The position numbers and the translations under genes are program-made. DNA of 64,000 nucleotides from NCBI GenBank assembly GCA_963966315.1, contig CAWZYX010000003.1:26473-90472 (forward strand), read 5' to 3'. Origin of the DNA: Winogradskyella_A sp963966315. GTDB lineage: Bacteria > Bacteroidota > Bacteroidia > Flavobacteriales > Flavobacteriaceae. This document shows, one piece after another, positions 24,709-33,986 of the stretch (the first letter of the stretch is position 1; each line of letters opens with the position of its first letter). The notes beneath the pieces were generated by a model. It was not told where the DNA came from, searched no databases, and saw only the letters and a program-made list of their open reading frames with translations.

Positions 24709-27129
24709 TCAGGAATTGTTATTATTTTTTGTGAAAACCGAACGAATGCCGTTCCAATCTATGAAATACTGTATACGAAGTGAGAAAAAGTGATTGATTG
24801 GTTCCTTGAAAAGCAAATTCAGGCTTTCTGAAAAATCATCGTCAGAGTTTTCATCCTGGTTAAAAATCTGATTGCGGTAAAGCGCGGTAAGGAAGCTTCC
24901 CGGTGCAAATTGCCAGGAGTAATTGAGGTCAAAGTTCCAGGTGCTGAAATTAATGTTTGGATCATTACTGACATTATCTACGTTATAACCGGAGCTTGTT
25001 GTTAATCTTCCGTTATCCTGAAGTGTAAAAAGATCATAGTCGTATAGAACCGTGTCCCAGTAGTGCCTGAAGTTGATTCGCACCACGTGAAAAGGATTAA
25101 AGGTGTAATTGGCTGTTAAGGTGTTGGTTACGATTTGCCGGTCTCTCTCCCCAAAAATAGGCTGATCATCTTCTTCGAGGGCATATCCGCGATCACCGCC
25201 TCTGAAGTCATAGCGTAAGCTATAAATAAGGAGAAGGTTATCATTAACCCTTACCCGAGGCTCGATCTCAAAATCGTAACTAAAAAAGTCTCTTCCTTCT
25301 TCAAATATTTTACCAATATTCGCACGAAGGTCTAGGGCAAATAGACGGTTGTAATTACTGGAAAACCACCCACCGGTAGAAAGAATATTTTCAATGATAA
25401 ATGGTCTGCCATCTCTGGATTCAAAATAATCGTACTGCTTACCAGGCTGAAAATTGAGCCTGAACCCATAGGAGTCCAGTTTAGTGGTTGTAGCTCGGTA
25501 TCCTCCACCAAAATTCATGCGAGAAAAAACATTGGGGTCTGCAAGCCTTCTGTAGTTATAAAACACATTGATCCTGTAGCTGTTCAGGTTTCCTGTAGGT
25601 TCAAAGGTCTGATACGAAGCATCAGCACCAAAATCGTTTCGGTTGTTTCTCAGATTCACCCCCAGATCATTAATATTGAATTTGGTATCCATGTAACGGT
25701 GATCAAAACTATATCTGAAATTACCACCTATTTTCCCCGCCCTGAAAAAGGTACTGATACCGGTTTCAGGGTCTGTATTCTGATCATTGACATAACTCAT
25801 TCGCACGTTGGCATCAATACCATATAGATTGCGACGGTCCACCAAATTGGCCACAAGAGCAGTGGCATTAGCATCTCTATAGTCCCCTTCACGTAACACA
25901 TTGGTATTGATAAGGCTCACCGCCGAATTTCCATTGAATTGCTGATCAACAACAAGGATATTATAATTAGCGATAGGTTCTACGACTTCCCTTCTCGACT
26001 CTCCTGTTTCTGTATTGGTAATGTTGGCGTAGGTTGTTTCTGTGATGGCGTTGAGAAATCCAAGCCCCAAACCATTTGGCGTCCTTCCTGAGACCTTCAT
26101 GGCATTAAGTACCTTGACCTCATCGGGTACATTGGCCACTTCATTCTCTTCAAGCTGTACACTCCCGCTAGGTCTCCCGCCAATACGTCTTGAGAAAAAC
26201 AGACCTCCTCGATTAAACAAATCCACTCCCTCGGTGAAAAATTGGCGTTGTTCGGCAAATGTCTGTTCAAATGGACCCAGGTTCAAAACTACACGGTCGA
26301 ACCCAGCCTGACTAAAATCGGGTATCAGCGTGAGATCCAGTGTGAAATTATCGGTGATGCCATATTTAAGATCCAAGCCAAAATTAAGGGACGTATCAGT
26401 ATTACCATCAAATACATCTACAATACCTGTAGCAAAAGGATACAGGTTTAAGCGTACAGGAGGTTCAATATTATCTAGTCCTTTCATTTCCCCGTGGTAC
26501 AAGCCTACATTACCTTTTGTAGGGTCAATGGGGTTCCAGCTGTATTGTGCCCTTTCACGACGAAACTGTCTGTGTAGTTGAAGGCCCCATATGGGTTTCT
26601 CCTGATCAGCAAATCTAAGTGCTCTGTAGGGGATACGCATTTCAACGGTCCATCCATCATCATTTATTTTAACAGCACTGTCCCATACATCGCTCCAGCT
26701 GTAGTCTTCTCCCAGAGATGGGTTTGCAATGGCATCGGCCTGTTGCCCCGAACTAAAAACAATGAAGTAGGTATCATTCTGAGAGTCATTGTTTGGATTT
26801 AAAACCACCAGAAAAAAATCTGCCTGACCAAAACTATCCCGTGCAGTGAGTTGCTTCATGATTTTGTCTGGATCATCATATAAATAAGCAGCGATGTAAA
26901 TGGCCTGATCATCGTAGGCTATTTTTACTTCCGTTCGCTCTGCATTGTCACGCAGGTTTCCTATCTCAGGCTCAAACTGCACAAAATCTGTAGCGATCTC
27001 TGCACTGGCCCAGATCTCCTCGTTAAAAATACCGTCAATTTTGGGTGCTTGTGATGTGCGCTCAATTTGTAGAACTTTTTTGGAGATATCCTGGCTGTAA
27101 GAAACAAGATAAAAAAGGCTCAGGATCAA
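24709..27129 (-). CDS. DUF5916 protein with N-terminal carbohydrate-binding-like (CBM9) domain
   Basis: A roughly 806-residue exported protein. After a signal peptide, residues about 20-210 form the CBM9-like domain (APKIDGIFNEEIWASAE), and the rest is the DUF5916 beta-barrel part with many alternating aromatic strands (QRQFFTEGVDLFNRGGLFFSRRIGG near 275). These are outer-membrane proteins of unknown function. No ATG exists in frame before the signal peptide: TTG at 27129 gives a signal without its basic start, whereas reading back to an ATA at 27157-27159 restores KSSRFTTS before the hydrophobic core. Confidence 0.85.
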   Translation of the reverse strand: MILSLFYLVSYSQDISKKVLQIERTSQAPKIDGIFNEEIWASAEIATDFVQFEPEIGNLRDNAERTEVKIAYDDQAIYIAAYLYDDPDKIMKQLTARDSFGQADFFLVVLNPNNDSQNDTYFIVFSSGQQADAIANPSLGEDYSWSDVWDSAVKINDDGWTVEMRIPYRALRFADQEKPIWGLQLHRQFRRERAQYSWNPIDPTKGNVGLYHGEMKGLDNIEPPVRLNLYPFATGIVDVFDGNTDTSLNFGLDLKYGITDNFTLDLTLIPDFSQAGFDRVVLNLGPFEQTFAEQRQFFTEGVDLFNRGGLFFSRRIGGRPSGSVQLEENEVANVPDEVKVLNAMKVSGRTPNGLGLGFLNAITETTYANITNTETGESRREVVEPIANYNILVVDQQFNGNSAVSLINTNVLREGDYRDANATALVANLVDRRNLYGIDANVRMSYVNDQNTDPETGISTFFRAGKIGGNFRYSFDHRYMDTKFNINDLGVNLRNNRNDFGADASYQTFEPTGNLNSYRINVFYNYRRLADPNVFSRMNFGGGYRATTTKLDSYGFRLNFQPGKQYDYFESRDGRPFIIENILSTGGWFSSNYNRLFALDLRANIGKIFEEGRDFFSYDFEIEPRVRVNDNLLLIYSLRYDFRGGDRGYALEEDDQPIFGERDRQIVTNTLTANYTFNPFHVVRINFRHYWDTVLYDYDLFTLQDNGRLTTSSGYNVDNVSNDPNINFSTWNFDLNYSWQFAPGSFLTALYRNQIFNQDENSDDDFSESLNLLFKEPINHFFSLRIQYFIDWNGIRSVFTKNNNNS

Positions 27130-27322
27130 GCTTGTAGTGAATCTGGAGCTTTTTAATATGTAATGATGAACCGGATAGATGGTGGTTAATTCTTAAAGTT
27201 CTGCGAAATTACATTTACACCAGGCTTGATGGTGCTAACAGAACGTTAAAAAGTGTTGTTAAAAGGTAAAAATAAGGACGCATGGTGTTACAGATTCCAT
27301 ATTTAGGCTACTCATAAAACAG

Positions 27323-27589
27323 ATGAACACGAAAAGAAAGCGACTGATTTATGGGATCCTCTGTGATCTGTTAGGCATGGTATCCATTGTGTTTCCCCCT
27401 TTTGACTTTGTTTGGGCTCCACTATCCGCCTATATAATGACACGCCTTTACGGCGGAAGAGAAGGTAGGGTAGCTGCTGTGATCTCCTTCGTAGAAGAGG
27501 CCTTACCCTTTGTTGATATAGTTCCTTCATTTACATTGATGTGGGTGTATACCTATTATATCAGAGGCAGGAAGACACTTGAGAAATAA
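27323..27589 (+). CDS. Small membrane protein, unknown function
   Basis: An 88-residue protein with a basic start (MNTKRKR), a hydrophobic segment at about 8-28, a re-entrant-looking SAYIMTRLYGGREGR region and a second hydrophobic stretch near 60-80. I recognise it as a type common in Flavobacteriia but know no function or name. It ends directly at a bidirectional terminator and is convergent with the lipoprotein gene. Confidence 0.75.
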   Translation: MNTKRKRLIYGILCDLLGMVSIVFPPFDFVWAPLSAYIMTRLYGGREGRVAAVISFVEEALPFVDIVPSFTLMWVYTYYIRGRKTLEK

Positions 27590-27615
27590 AAAAAGCGCCG
27601 TAAAGGCGCTTTTTG
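27588..27615. terminator. Bidirectional intrinsic terminator
   Basis: AAAAAGCGCC and GGCGCTTTTT form a perfect 10-bp stem around GTAAA. It closes both the plus-strand small membrane gene and the minus-strand metal-uptake operon. Confidence 0.92.
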
Positions 27616-27637
27616 TATAATATGCAACAATGATCGG

Positions 27638-28204
27638 TTACTGCAAGGTCACCTGCCAAGCTTGTTCAATATCGGTCTCTCCTCCTGCGTTATTAATAAT
27701 ACCGTCACTAACCCCCGGAGCACTTTTATTTGGCTCATGCCTTAAGGTAACCACAAAACCGCCAGTTGTTGCCGAAGAACCTGAGACATATTCAAACCTA
27801 ACACCAATAGGGTTGCCATCACCATCTGAATCCGTATAACTCACTGTTCCCACATCATTAGATAGAGTGTAGAATACTTGATGTTCGTCATCTTCCTCTA
27901 AGACTTCTTCTGTAATGTCTTCAGCAGGATCTTCTAATTCATTCAAAAACTCAACTGAGCCGTCGTAAGTAGTGTTTAAAGCAATTGGCCCTGAAACCGT
28001 AACAACGGGTTGTGTTGGCCCATCACCATCTAAATCCTGTGTTTTGAGGGTAACAATATCTCCGCCACCTTGAGGAATTAAAGTCACCGTCATTGTAGTA
28101 ATCACCTCCTCTTCATTTACTACCTCCGGAGTGTCATCATCAGAACAACTAACGATAAACGCTGAGGTCAAAATACTTAGAAATAATAATTTAATTGTTT
28201 TCAT
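27638..28204 (-). CDS. Lipoprotein downstream of a TonB-dependent receptor
   Basis: A 188-residue lipoprotein (signal MKTIKLLFLSILTSAFIVSC, Cys20), with an acidic linker and beta-rich domain. Two Asp-rich loops, LDGDGPTQP and DSDGDGNP, look like calcium-binding turns, and the text TLRHEPNKSAPG near residue 150 is conserved in similar proteins that follow TonB-dependent receptors in Flavobacteriia (sometimes labelled type 1 periplasmic-binding fold). It is 20 nt after the receptor gene. A role in capturing the receptor ligand at the cell surface is inference. Confidence 0.83.
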   Translation of the reverse strand: MKTIKLLFLSILTSAFIVSCSDDDTPEVVNEEEVITTMTVTLIPQGGGDIVTLKTQDLDGDGPTQPVVTVSGPIALNTTYDGSVEFLNELEDPAEDITEEVLEEDDEHQVFYTLSNDVGTVSYTDSDGDGNPIGVRFEYVSGSSATTGGFVVTLRHEPNKSAPGVSDGIINNAGGETDIEQAWQVTLQ

Positions 28205-28223
28205 TTTTGTGTGTTTAAAAAAA

Positions 28224-30623
28224 TTAATAATTGAGTTTTAATTGTAAAATAAAATTGCGACCCATTTCATCTGCAAAGAATCGCAATTGGTTTAAATAGT
28301 TTCTATAACTGGTATTCAAAACATTATTAACAATCAATCCTACCTGAAGATTGCTTTGTTTGTTCACTTGAAAAGACCAGTTGGCATTCATATTAAATAA
28401 ATTGTAAGCTGGTGGTGGAGTGCTGATATCGACTTCTACACTTTCACCAAGTTCCGGAATAAAAGCTTCAAAATTATTGTCCGGAAATCGTTTTTGCTCC
28501 GCTACGAAGAGATGTTCTAAACTTAGATTAAAATCATGCCAGTCCGCAACTGCATAATCTACCCTAGTCCTGGTTTGAAAGGGTGGCATATTGATCAAGG
28601 GTAGATCCAGCTCCGTATTTTGTCCTCTGACATAAGAGCTTTGGTTACTCAGTTGCCAATGCTCACTGATCACATACGAAACACCTAGATCAAACCCGTA
28701 TAGTAACGCATCATCACTTTGGTATTCCCAAACAGGAAAAGGTCCGCGATTTGTGGTTTCCTGACCTGTAGGTTCGATGTAAATAAAATCATCAATCATG
28801 TTAACAAAGACATCAATATCAAAACTCAGGCGATCTTTTTCATAAGTTAAGCTGCTCGAAATTCGATGTGATATTTCTTGTTGAATCCTCAAATCACCTA
28901 GTTCAAATCTGGCGGCAGAGTGGTGGAGCCCTTCGCTAAATAACTCAGCAGGATTAGGAGCTCTCATAGCTCTGGAAAAATTTACTAATAGATCAGAATG
29001 CCCTGATAACTTCAGTCTGGTACCAATAGAAAAAGAAAGATTGTGATAATCAAATTGTGGATTTGTTAAGAGTTGCGTACCTAGATCTTCCATTATGATG
29101 TCACTGAAGTCTTCATCATAACCGCGCTCTTCCCATCTTGTGGTTCTGTAAAACTTAAGTGCATCCACATAATTGAAATCATAGCGAATACCAGCCTCAA
29201 GAATATGGCCGTTGCCATAATCAAATTCAGAGGTAAGGTAAGCCCCAAAATCGTAGCGGTCGTAATCGGGAATTAAACGTCTTACCCCAGTTGCCGGATC
29301 TGGAAAATTAACCTGATACCTGCCTAATAAACCAAAATTCAACTTATAGGAATCTGCTGCGTCATACTCTCCATCCAGGTTTAAGGTATGGGTTTGTAAT
29401 TCCAGGTCCACTGCAGGCCTTTCCTCCCGATCTCCACGTCTGATATCAAACTCCAGGCGCTCGTTGTTTTGGTAGTCGTAGTTCAATGTTATTTTCCCAA
29501 AATTTCTAAAGCGCTTGTAAAAGTTTGTCTTAAAAAGCTGATGGTTCACTTCCTGTTTTGGTGGATTAATATCATAAGTAAACGGTTCTATGACCAATGG
29601 CTCATCAGAATTTATGGCCCGTACTAAATCTGAAACGCTTCCTGTGTGCGAAGCACGAAGAATAGCAATTTCACTATCCAGAAAACTATAAAAAACGCTA
29701 AAGCCGTACTCGAATTTGTTAAGCCCAGTGTTTATAGTAAAGCCGCCAGCTTGTAAACCCGTATTAGATAGGTTGTAATCCGGCGCTCTCAAATCGCCAT
29801 GTTTTCTGTAGGACCCTTGAAGATTCACAAACCAGCCCTTATCAAAGCTTTTGTTTATGGACGAATTGATATTCCCACCCCAGCCATTAGTTTGCCCACC
29901 TATAGTGGTCTGTCCGTAGAGGGTATCCTTGCTGAGTACCCGTCTAGGATTGACTACTACCACCCCGCCAATAGCATCACCGCCAAAGGCCAAAGCACCA
30001 GAACCTTTGATGACCGAGATCTGCCCTGCAGATGTGAGATCTACGTTAGGAGCATGTTCGATACCCCATTCCTGGTCCTGAAGTCTTACTCCGTTGGTCA
30101 TTATTAAGACCCGGTTACTGTGTAAGCCATTGATCATAGGCTTAGCGATGGTATTGCCTGTATTGATGGTAGTAACACCTTTTACTTCTTTTAAGGCCTC
30201 TCCTAAGCTTGCAGCACTGTAATTAAATAACTCCTTTTGCCTTAAGGTACTCTCTTGGGATGTTTTGGTAAATAATCTAGTTCCCTTTCCTTGAATGGTC
30301 ACTATTTCAAGAGATTCGATATGGTGTTCCAAATAAATAGTCTTTTCAAGGTTTCCTTTCAAATCAATTGTAATAAACTTTGTTTCACAGGATAAGTGGG
30401 AGATAACCAGGTCTATTTTTCCAGCACATAAGTCTGTGATTTCAAAACGTCCGTTCATATCAGACACAACAGATTTGTTCTCTGATTTTAGGTAAATGAG
30501 GGCATCCGCAATAATGGTATTATCGTGAAAGTCTTTTATTGTTCCTTTAAAAGTGTACTGGCAATTCTGACCGTAAGTGTGTCCGAAAACGAACAACACA
30601 ATGATCATCAAAAAAATTCTCAT
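28224..30623 (-). CDS. TonB-dependent outer-membrane receptor, ZnuD-like
   Basis: A 799-residue receptor. After a signal peptide (about 1-18) comes a carboxypeptidase-regulatory-like domain (20-105), the plug (about 115-230, with IAKPMINGLHSNRVLIMTNG) and a 22-strand barrel ending in the aromatic motif NFILQLKLNY. The segment RAPNPAELFSEGLHHSAARFELGD near 560 resembles the zinc/metal receptor ZnuD group rather than siderophore or SusC receptors. With a His-rich mini-protein just upstream and a lipoprotein downstream, it makes a probable metal-uptake operon. Zinc as ligand is inference. Confidence 0.9.
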   Translation of the reverse strand: MRIFLMIIVLFVFGHTYGQNCQYTFKGTIKDFHDNTIIADALIYLKSENKSVVSDMNGRFEITDLCAGKIDLVISHLSCETKFITIDLKGNLEKTIYLEHHIESLEIVTIQGKGTRLFTKTSQESTLRQKELFNYSAASLGEALKEVKGVTTINTGNTIAKPMINGLHSNRVLIMTNGVRLQDQEWGIEHAPNVDLTSAGQISVIKGSGALAFGGDAIGGVVVVNPRRVLSKDTLYGQTTIGGQTNGWGGNINSSINKSFDKGWFVNLQGSYRKHGDLRAPDYNLSNTGLQAGGFTINTGLNKFEYGFSVFYSFLDSEIAILRASHTGSVSDLVRAINSDEPLVIEPFTYDINPPKQEVNHQLFKTNFYKRFRNFGKITLNYDYQNNERLEFDIRRGDREERPAVDLELQTHTLNLDGEYDAADSYKLNFGLLGRYQVNFPDPATGVRRLIPDYDRYDFGAYLTSEFDYGNGHILEAGIRYDFNYVDALKFYRTTRWEERGYDEDFSDIIMEDLGTQLLTNPQFDYHNLSFSIGTRLKLSGHSDLLVNFSRAMRAPNPAELFSEGLHHSAARFELGDLRIQQEISHRISSSLTYEKDRLSFDIDVFVNMIDDFIYIEPTGQETTNRGPFPVWEYQSDDALLYGFDLGVSYVISEHWQLSNQSSYVRGQNTELDLPLINMPPFQTRTRVDYAVADWHDFNLSLEHLFVAEQKRFPDNNFEAFIPELGESVEVDISTPPPAYNLFNMNANWSFQVNKQSNLQVGLIVNNVLNTSYRNYLNQLRFFADEMGRNFILQLKLNY

Positions 30624-30659
30624 ATCTATGTGCTTAGTGAATATTCAATTATCTGAATG

Positions 30660-30995
30660 CTACACTAAAGCAGGTGGGGCGCGAAGCTGCCTGAAGGAAT
30701 TTTTGATATATGAAGTAAGACTTTGGTATCTGTTGGCGTACTCCTTAGTACATTGCTCATCAGATTCTTCTGAAGATAAGTCAGGAATAAGAAAATTAAA
30801 GGTAATGGTGTATTTGGATAAATCGCAAACAACATCCTCATCATGCAGGTGCTGTTCTCCAAAGTTATCGCAAACCTTGTGATGGTGGTCTGAAACAACA
30901 TGGTTCAATTGCATAGCCAAAGGGAGTAGGAACAGTGCCAGAATGATTAGCGACATTCCTTTCAATAATATACTATGCCTTCCTGTTGTCTTCAA
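30660..30995 (-). CDS. His-rich exported mini-protein, probable metal binder
   Basis: A 111-residue protein with an N-terminal hydrophobic helix (ILLKGMSLIILALFLLPLAM), followed by SDHHHKVCDNFGEQHLHDEDVVCDL near 35-60, which combines five His, two Cys and several acidic residues. The rest is charged. This looks like a metal-binding periplasmic peptide. It precedes the TonB-dependent receptor by 36 nt and overlaps the upstream membrane protein gene by 4 nt. Similar small His-rich proteins precede metal receptors in other Bacteroidota; no name is known to me. Confidence 0.8.
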   Translation of the reverse strand: MKTTGRHSILLKGMSLIILALFLLPLAMQLNHVVSDHHHKVCDNFGEQHLHDEDVVCDLSKYTITFNFLIPDLSSEESDEQCTKEYANRYQSLTSYIKNSFRQLRAPPALV

Positions 30996-31483
30996 TCTAA
31001 AAATTTTTTGAGCCCAAATCTTCTCAACATTTTCTTTTCAAAATTCCAGAAGAATTCAAACTGACCAAAAAGCCAGCCGAAAAACACCAATAAAATCTGG
31101 TAAAAAATAAGTCCAATGATAATAAACAAAACCCAATACAAGGCAGGATTTAAGTTTTCTTTAGTAATTCCCAATAGTTTAATCACGGGTCTGCCCACAA
31201 AAACAGAGGATGACCCCGTAATGGCAAATACCAAGAAAACCCTTATCATTTCCCATCTGTAGGTCAGTTCCCATTTTTTAGCAAGTAGTCTAAACAACAG
31301 GAGAGTTACTTTAAGACCAATTATAAGCAGTATGACAGTGCTCAGCAGAGTAAATACTAACGAATTGGTAAATAAAACTGCACTTAGTTTAAATGCCAGA
31401 TAAACAAGCGATGCTAGGCCTAGTAAAGGGTAGATGAGCTGCCAGTTTTTTGTTATTTCCCAGTCTTTTTTAAACTTGTCCAT
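30992..31483 (-). CDS. DUF6787-like membrane protein
   Basis: A 163-residue protein with four hydrophobic helices. The core text VFAITGSSSVFVGRPVIKLLGI (about 88-110) and the GWLFGQFEFFWNFEKKML tail match a Bacteroidota family that I recall as DUF6787 (number not verified). It is commonly found near serA/serC in Flavobacteriia, as here. It overlaps the His-rich gene by 4 nt, which suggests translational coupling to the metal-uptake set. Function unknown. Confidence 0.82.
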   Translation of the reverse strand: MDKFKKDWEITKNWQLIYPLLGLASLVYLAFKLSAVLFTNSLVFTLLSTVILLIIGLKVTLLLFRLLAKKWELTYRWEMIRVFLVFAITGSSSVFVGRPVIKLLGITKENLNPALYWVLFIIIGLIFYQILLVFFGWLFGQFEFFWNFEKKMLRRFGLKKFLD

Positions 31484-31499
31484 TTTGCTCTTTCGGCTG

Positions 31500-31507
31500 C
31501 AAAATTA
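31500..31507 (-). promoter_or_regulatory. -7 element for the membrane protein/metal-uptake operon
   Basis: On the minus strand TAATTTTG fits TAnnTTTG exactly, with a TTG about 16 bases further upstream. It lies 16 nt before the ATG at 31483, giving a very short leader. Confidence 0.45.
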
Positions 31508-31883
31508 CATTAAATTTCAAGAACAATCACAGGTAAGCACCGATGATGTTTCATTTGAGAATCGTTATAGTCATTACGGCGATATTCATTTAATTCAAAG
31601 GAGTAATGTGCAATGTCCTTATGGTCATTATTCTAAACCGACATCTAGGGGAGCATAGGTGTCAGGTAGCTCCCCCCTTTAATTAGTTTAATTCAAAAGG
31701 TTCTTCCGGATACTACTTGTCTCATTATCCTTAAGGTCACGCAGTGCCCAATATGAGATGTTTCAATTCGATTTGAATGGTGATAGCTGCTAACCCTTAG
31801 CAGATATAAAACTGCTTAGCCTGAATACTGATAAAAAAAAACCTTCGAATTTAGAAGGTTTTTTAGTTTTGTAAATAGGCGTT
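31508..31883. other. Intergenic region without a supported gene
   Basis: No convincing reading frame is present. The stretch holds a GC-rich inverted repeat at 31649-31677 (GGGGAGC and GCTCCCC around a 14-base loop) without a clean T-run, and the serA terminator at 31833-31864. The remainder shows no feature that I can name. Confidence 0.5.
31833..31864. terminator. Terminator of serA
   Basis: AAAAAACCTTC and GAAGGTTTTTT pair around a 7-base loop, with a T-run on the minus strand. It lies 20 nt beyond the serA stop. The stem is symmetrical enough to act in both directions. Confidence 0.88.
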
Positions 31884-32834
31884 CTATTTCAACAATTCAA
31901 TTATTTGCGATGCCAATTCGGTTCCGATTCTGTCCTGTGCTTCGCTTGTAGCTGCTCCAATGTGAGGAGTTAATGATACTTTCTGGTTCATCAAGACCTT
32001 TATGGCTGGCTTGGGTTCGTTTTCAAAGGTATCCAGACCGGCGAAAGCAAGCTTACCGCTTTCAAGTGCTGCAATCAGAGCCACTTCATCAATAACACCA
32101 CCACGAGCGGCATTGATAATACCGGCTCCGTCCTTCATCTGATCAATTTCCCTTTTACCAATAACATAGTCTTTCTGTGCAGGGACATGAAGCGTGATGT
32201 AATCTGAATTCTTTAGCAACTCTTCCATGGAGACTGTTTCAATTGGGAACCCTAAGGAGCGACCATCGAAAAAGTCCAGCTTAATGGTAGCGTTTTCAAT
32301 AAATTTATCTGTGGCCAGTACCTTCATCCCGGCACCTATTGCAATTTTTGCAACTTCCTGGCCAATGCGTCCAAAACCAATGATTCCAAGTGTTTTTCCT
32401 CTTAACTCACTTCCTTTTGCATAGTTTTTTTTCAAGTCCTTAAACCTGGAATCACCATCAAGAGGCATGTTCCGGTTAGCGTCGTACAAGTAACGAACGC
32501 TGCCATACAGGTGGGCAAAAACCAGTTCTGCCACGGAACTGGAAGAAGCAGCTGGGGTATTGATCACATGGATCCCCTTTTCTTTTGCATAGGACACATC
32601 TATGTTGTCCATTCCAACACCACCACGTCCAATGATTTTTAAATCAGGGCAACTGTCAATTAAATCCTTTCGAACTTTTGTTGCACTTCGTACCAGAAGT
32701 ACATCAACCTCTTTTTCATTGATATAGTTGGCCAGCTGTTCCTGAGCAACTGTGGTAGTTTCAACTGTAAATCCTGCCTTTTCCAATGCATCGATACCAC
32801 TTTGAGATATCCCGTCGTTTGCAAGTACTTTCAT
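31884..32834 (-). CDS. serA: D-3-phosphoglycerate dehydrogenase (short form)
   Basis: First enzyme of serine synthesis. The 316-residue protein has the NAD-binding GIIGFGRIGQEVAK segment near 149 and the catalytic Arg (NAARGGVIDE), Glu (DTFENEP) and His (PHIGAATSEAQ) of D-2-hydroxyacid dehydrogenases. It ends after the catalytic domain and so lacks the C-terminal ACT domain that gives serine feedback in E. coli SerA; this is usual in Flavobacteriia. It is 16 nt downstream of serC. Confidence 0.93.
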   Translation of the reverse strand: MKVLANDGISQSGIDALEKAGFTVETTTVAQEQLANYINEKEVDVLLVRSATKVRKDLIDSCPDLKIIGRGGVGMDNIDVSYAKEKGIHVINTPAASSSSVAELVFAHLYGSVRYLYDANRNMPLDGDSRFKDLKKNYAKGSELRGKTLGIIGFGRIGQEVAKIAIGAGMKVLATDKFIENATIKLDFFDGRSLGFPIETVSMEELLKNSDYITLHVPAQKDYVIGKREIDQMKDGAGIINAARGGVIDEVALIAALESGKLAFAGLDTFENEPKPAIKVLMNQKVSLTPHIGAATSEAQDRIGTELASQIIELLK

Positions 32835-32850
32835 ATGTTAAGATCTTAAA

Positions 32851-33915
32851 TTAAGCTTTACGTTCTAGTTCACTCATTACTTCGACCAGGGCTTTTACAC
32901 TGTCCAGGCTCAAAGCATTATACATGGATGCACGATAACCTCCAACACTTCTATGGCCGTTAAGCCCATTAATACCCGCCTCTTTCCACATGGCATCAAA
33001 AGTTTCTTTTAAGTTCTCATTTTCCAGAGTAAAGGTGGCGTTCATAGTCGATCGATCCTCTTTTACTGCATAGCCTTTAAAGAGCGGATTGAGATCTATC
33101 TCTGAGTAGATCAAAGCGGCTTTCTTATTGTTTTGTTCTTCAATAGCTTCAATACCGCCAAGATCTTTAAGCCATTGCAGTGTGAGCATAGAAACATAGA
33201 CCGCAAAAACCGGAGGTGTATTGAACATACTGCCTTTACTAATGTGCACCTTGTAGTCCATCATCGAAGGTATTTTGCGTGATACTTTGCCAAGGATGTC
33301 CTCTTTAACCACAACAAGGGTAGTACCTGCAGGACCCATATTTTTCTGGGCACCAGCATAGATCAAATCAAATTTTGAGAAGTCCAGTTGACGTGAAAAA
33401 ATATCACTGCTCATGTCACAGACCATAGGGATAGGGCTGTTTGGAAATTCCTTTATTTGGGTTCCAAAAATGGTATTGTTTGAAGTACAGTGAAAATAAT
33501 CGTATTCGTCAGGTATTTCGTAACCTTTGGGAATGTAGTTGTAATTAGCACTTTTTGAGCTTGCTACCTCATAAATATCATCATAGATACGCGCTTCCTT
33601 GATCGCTTTATCACTCCAGGTTCCTGTATTGAGATAACCTGCTCGTTTCTCTAATAGGTTTAAGGCCACCATCAAAAATTGTGTGCTGGCCCCACCTTGA
33701 AGAAAAAGTGCTTTATAACCTTTTCCTTCCAAACCAAGCAACTCCAGAACCAGTGCTCTGGCTTGCTCCATTACATCGACGAAAGGTTTGCTTCGGTGAG
33801 ATATTTCTAAGAGAGACAACCCATTATCAAAATCAATAACGGCTTCTGCCGCCTGTTTCATAACGGACTTTGGAAGAATACAGGGGCCTGCGCTAAAATT
33901 GTGTTTTTTAATCAT
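32851..33915 (-). CDS. serC: Phosphoserine aminotransferase
   Basis: Class V PLP aminotransferase, 354 residues, converting 3-phosphohydroxypyruvate to phosphoserine. The N-terminal text KHNFSAGPCILPKSV and the PLP-lysine site YAGAQKNMGPAG near residue 195 are diagnostic, with GGYRASMYNAL near the end. It forms a transcript with serA directly downstream (16 nt). Confidence 0.96.
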   Translation of the reverse strand: MIKKHNFSAGPCILPKSVMKQAAEAVIDFDNGLSLLEISHRSKPFVDVMEQARALVLELLGLEGKGYKALFLQGGASTQFLMVALNLLEKRAGYLNTGTWSDKAIKEARIYDDIYEVASSKSANYNYIPKGYEIPDEYDYFHCTSNNTIFGTQIKEFPNSPIPMVCDMSSDIFSRQLDFSKFDLIYAGAQKNMGPAGTTLVVVKEDILGKVSRKIPSMMDYKVHISKGSMFNTPPVFAVYVSMLTLQWLKDLGGIEAIEEQNNKKAALIYSEIDLNPLFKGYAVKEDRSTMNATFTLENENLKETFDAMWKEAGINGLNGHRSVGGYRASMYNALSLDSVKALVEVMSELERKA

Positions 33916-33986
33916 ACTGAAAAATTTTCGCTGTAAAGGTGCTAATTAATTGATTTGTTACTGTTATCAAAATGCTATTTTTTCGA

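Noticed and set aside
31649..31677. GC-rich inverted repeat GGGGAGC/GCTCCCC as a riboswitch or terminator
   Set aside because: The loop is long, no T-run follows cleanly and no gene is placed to use it.
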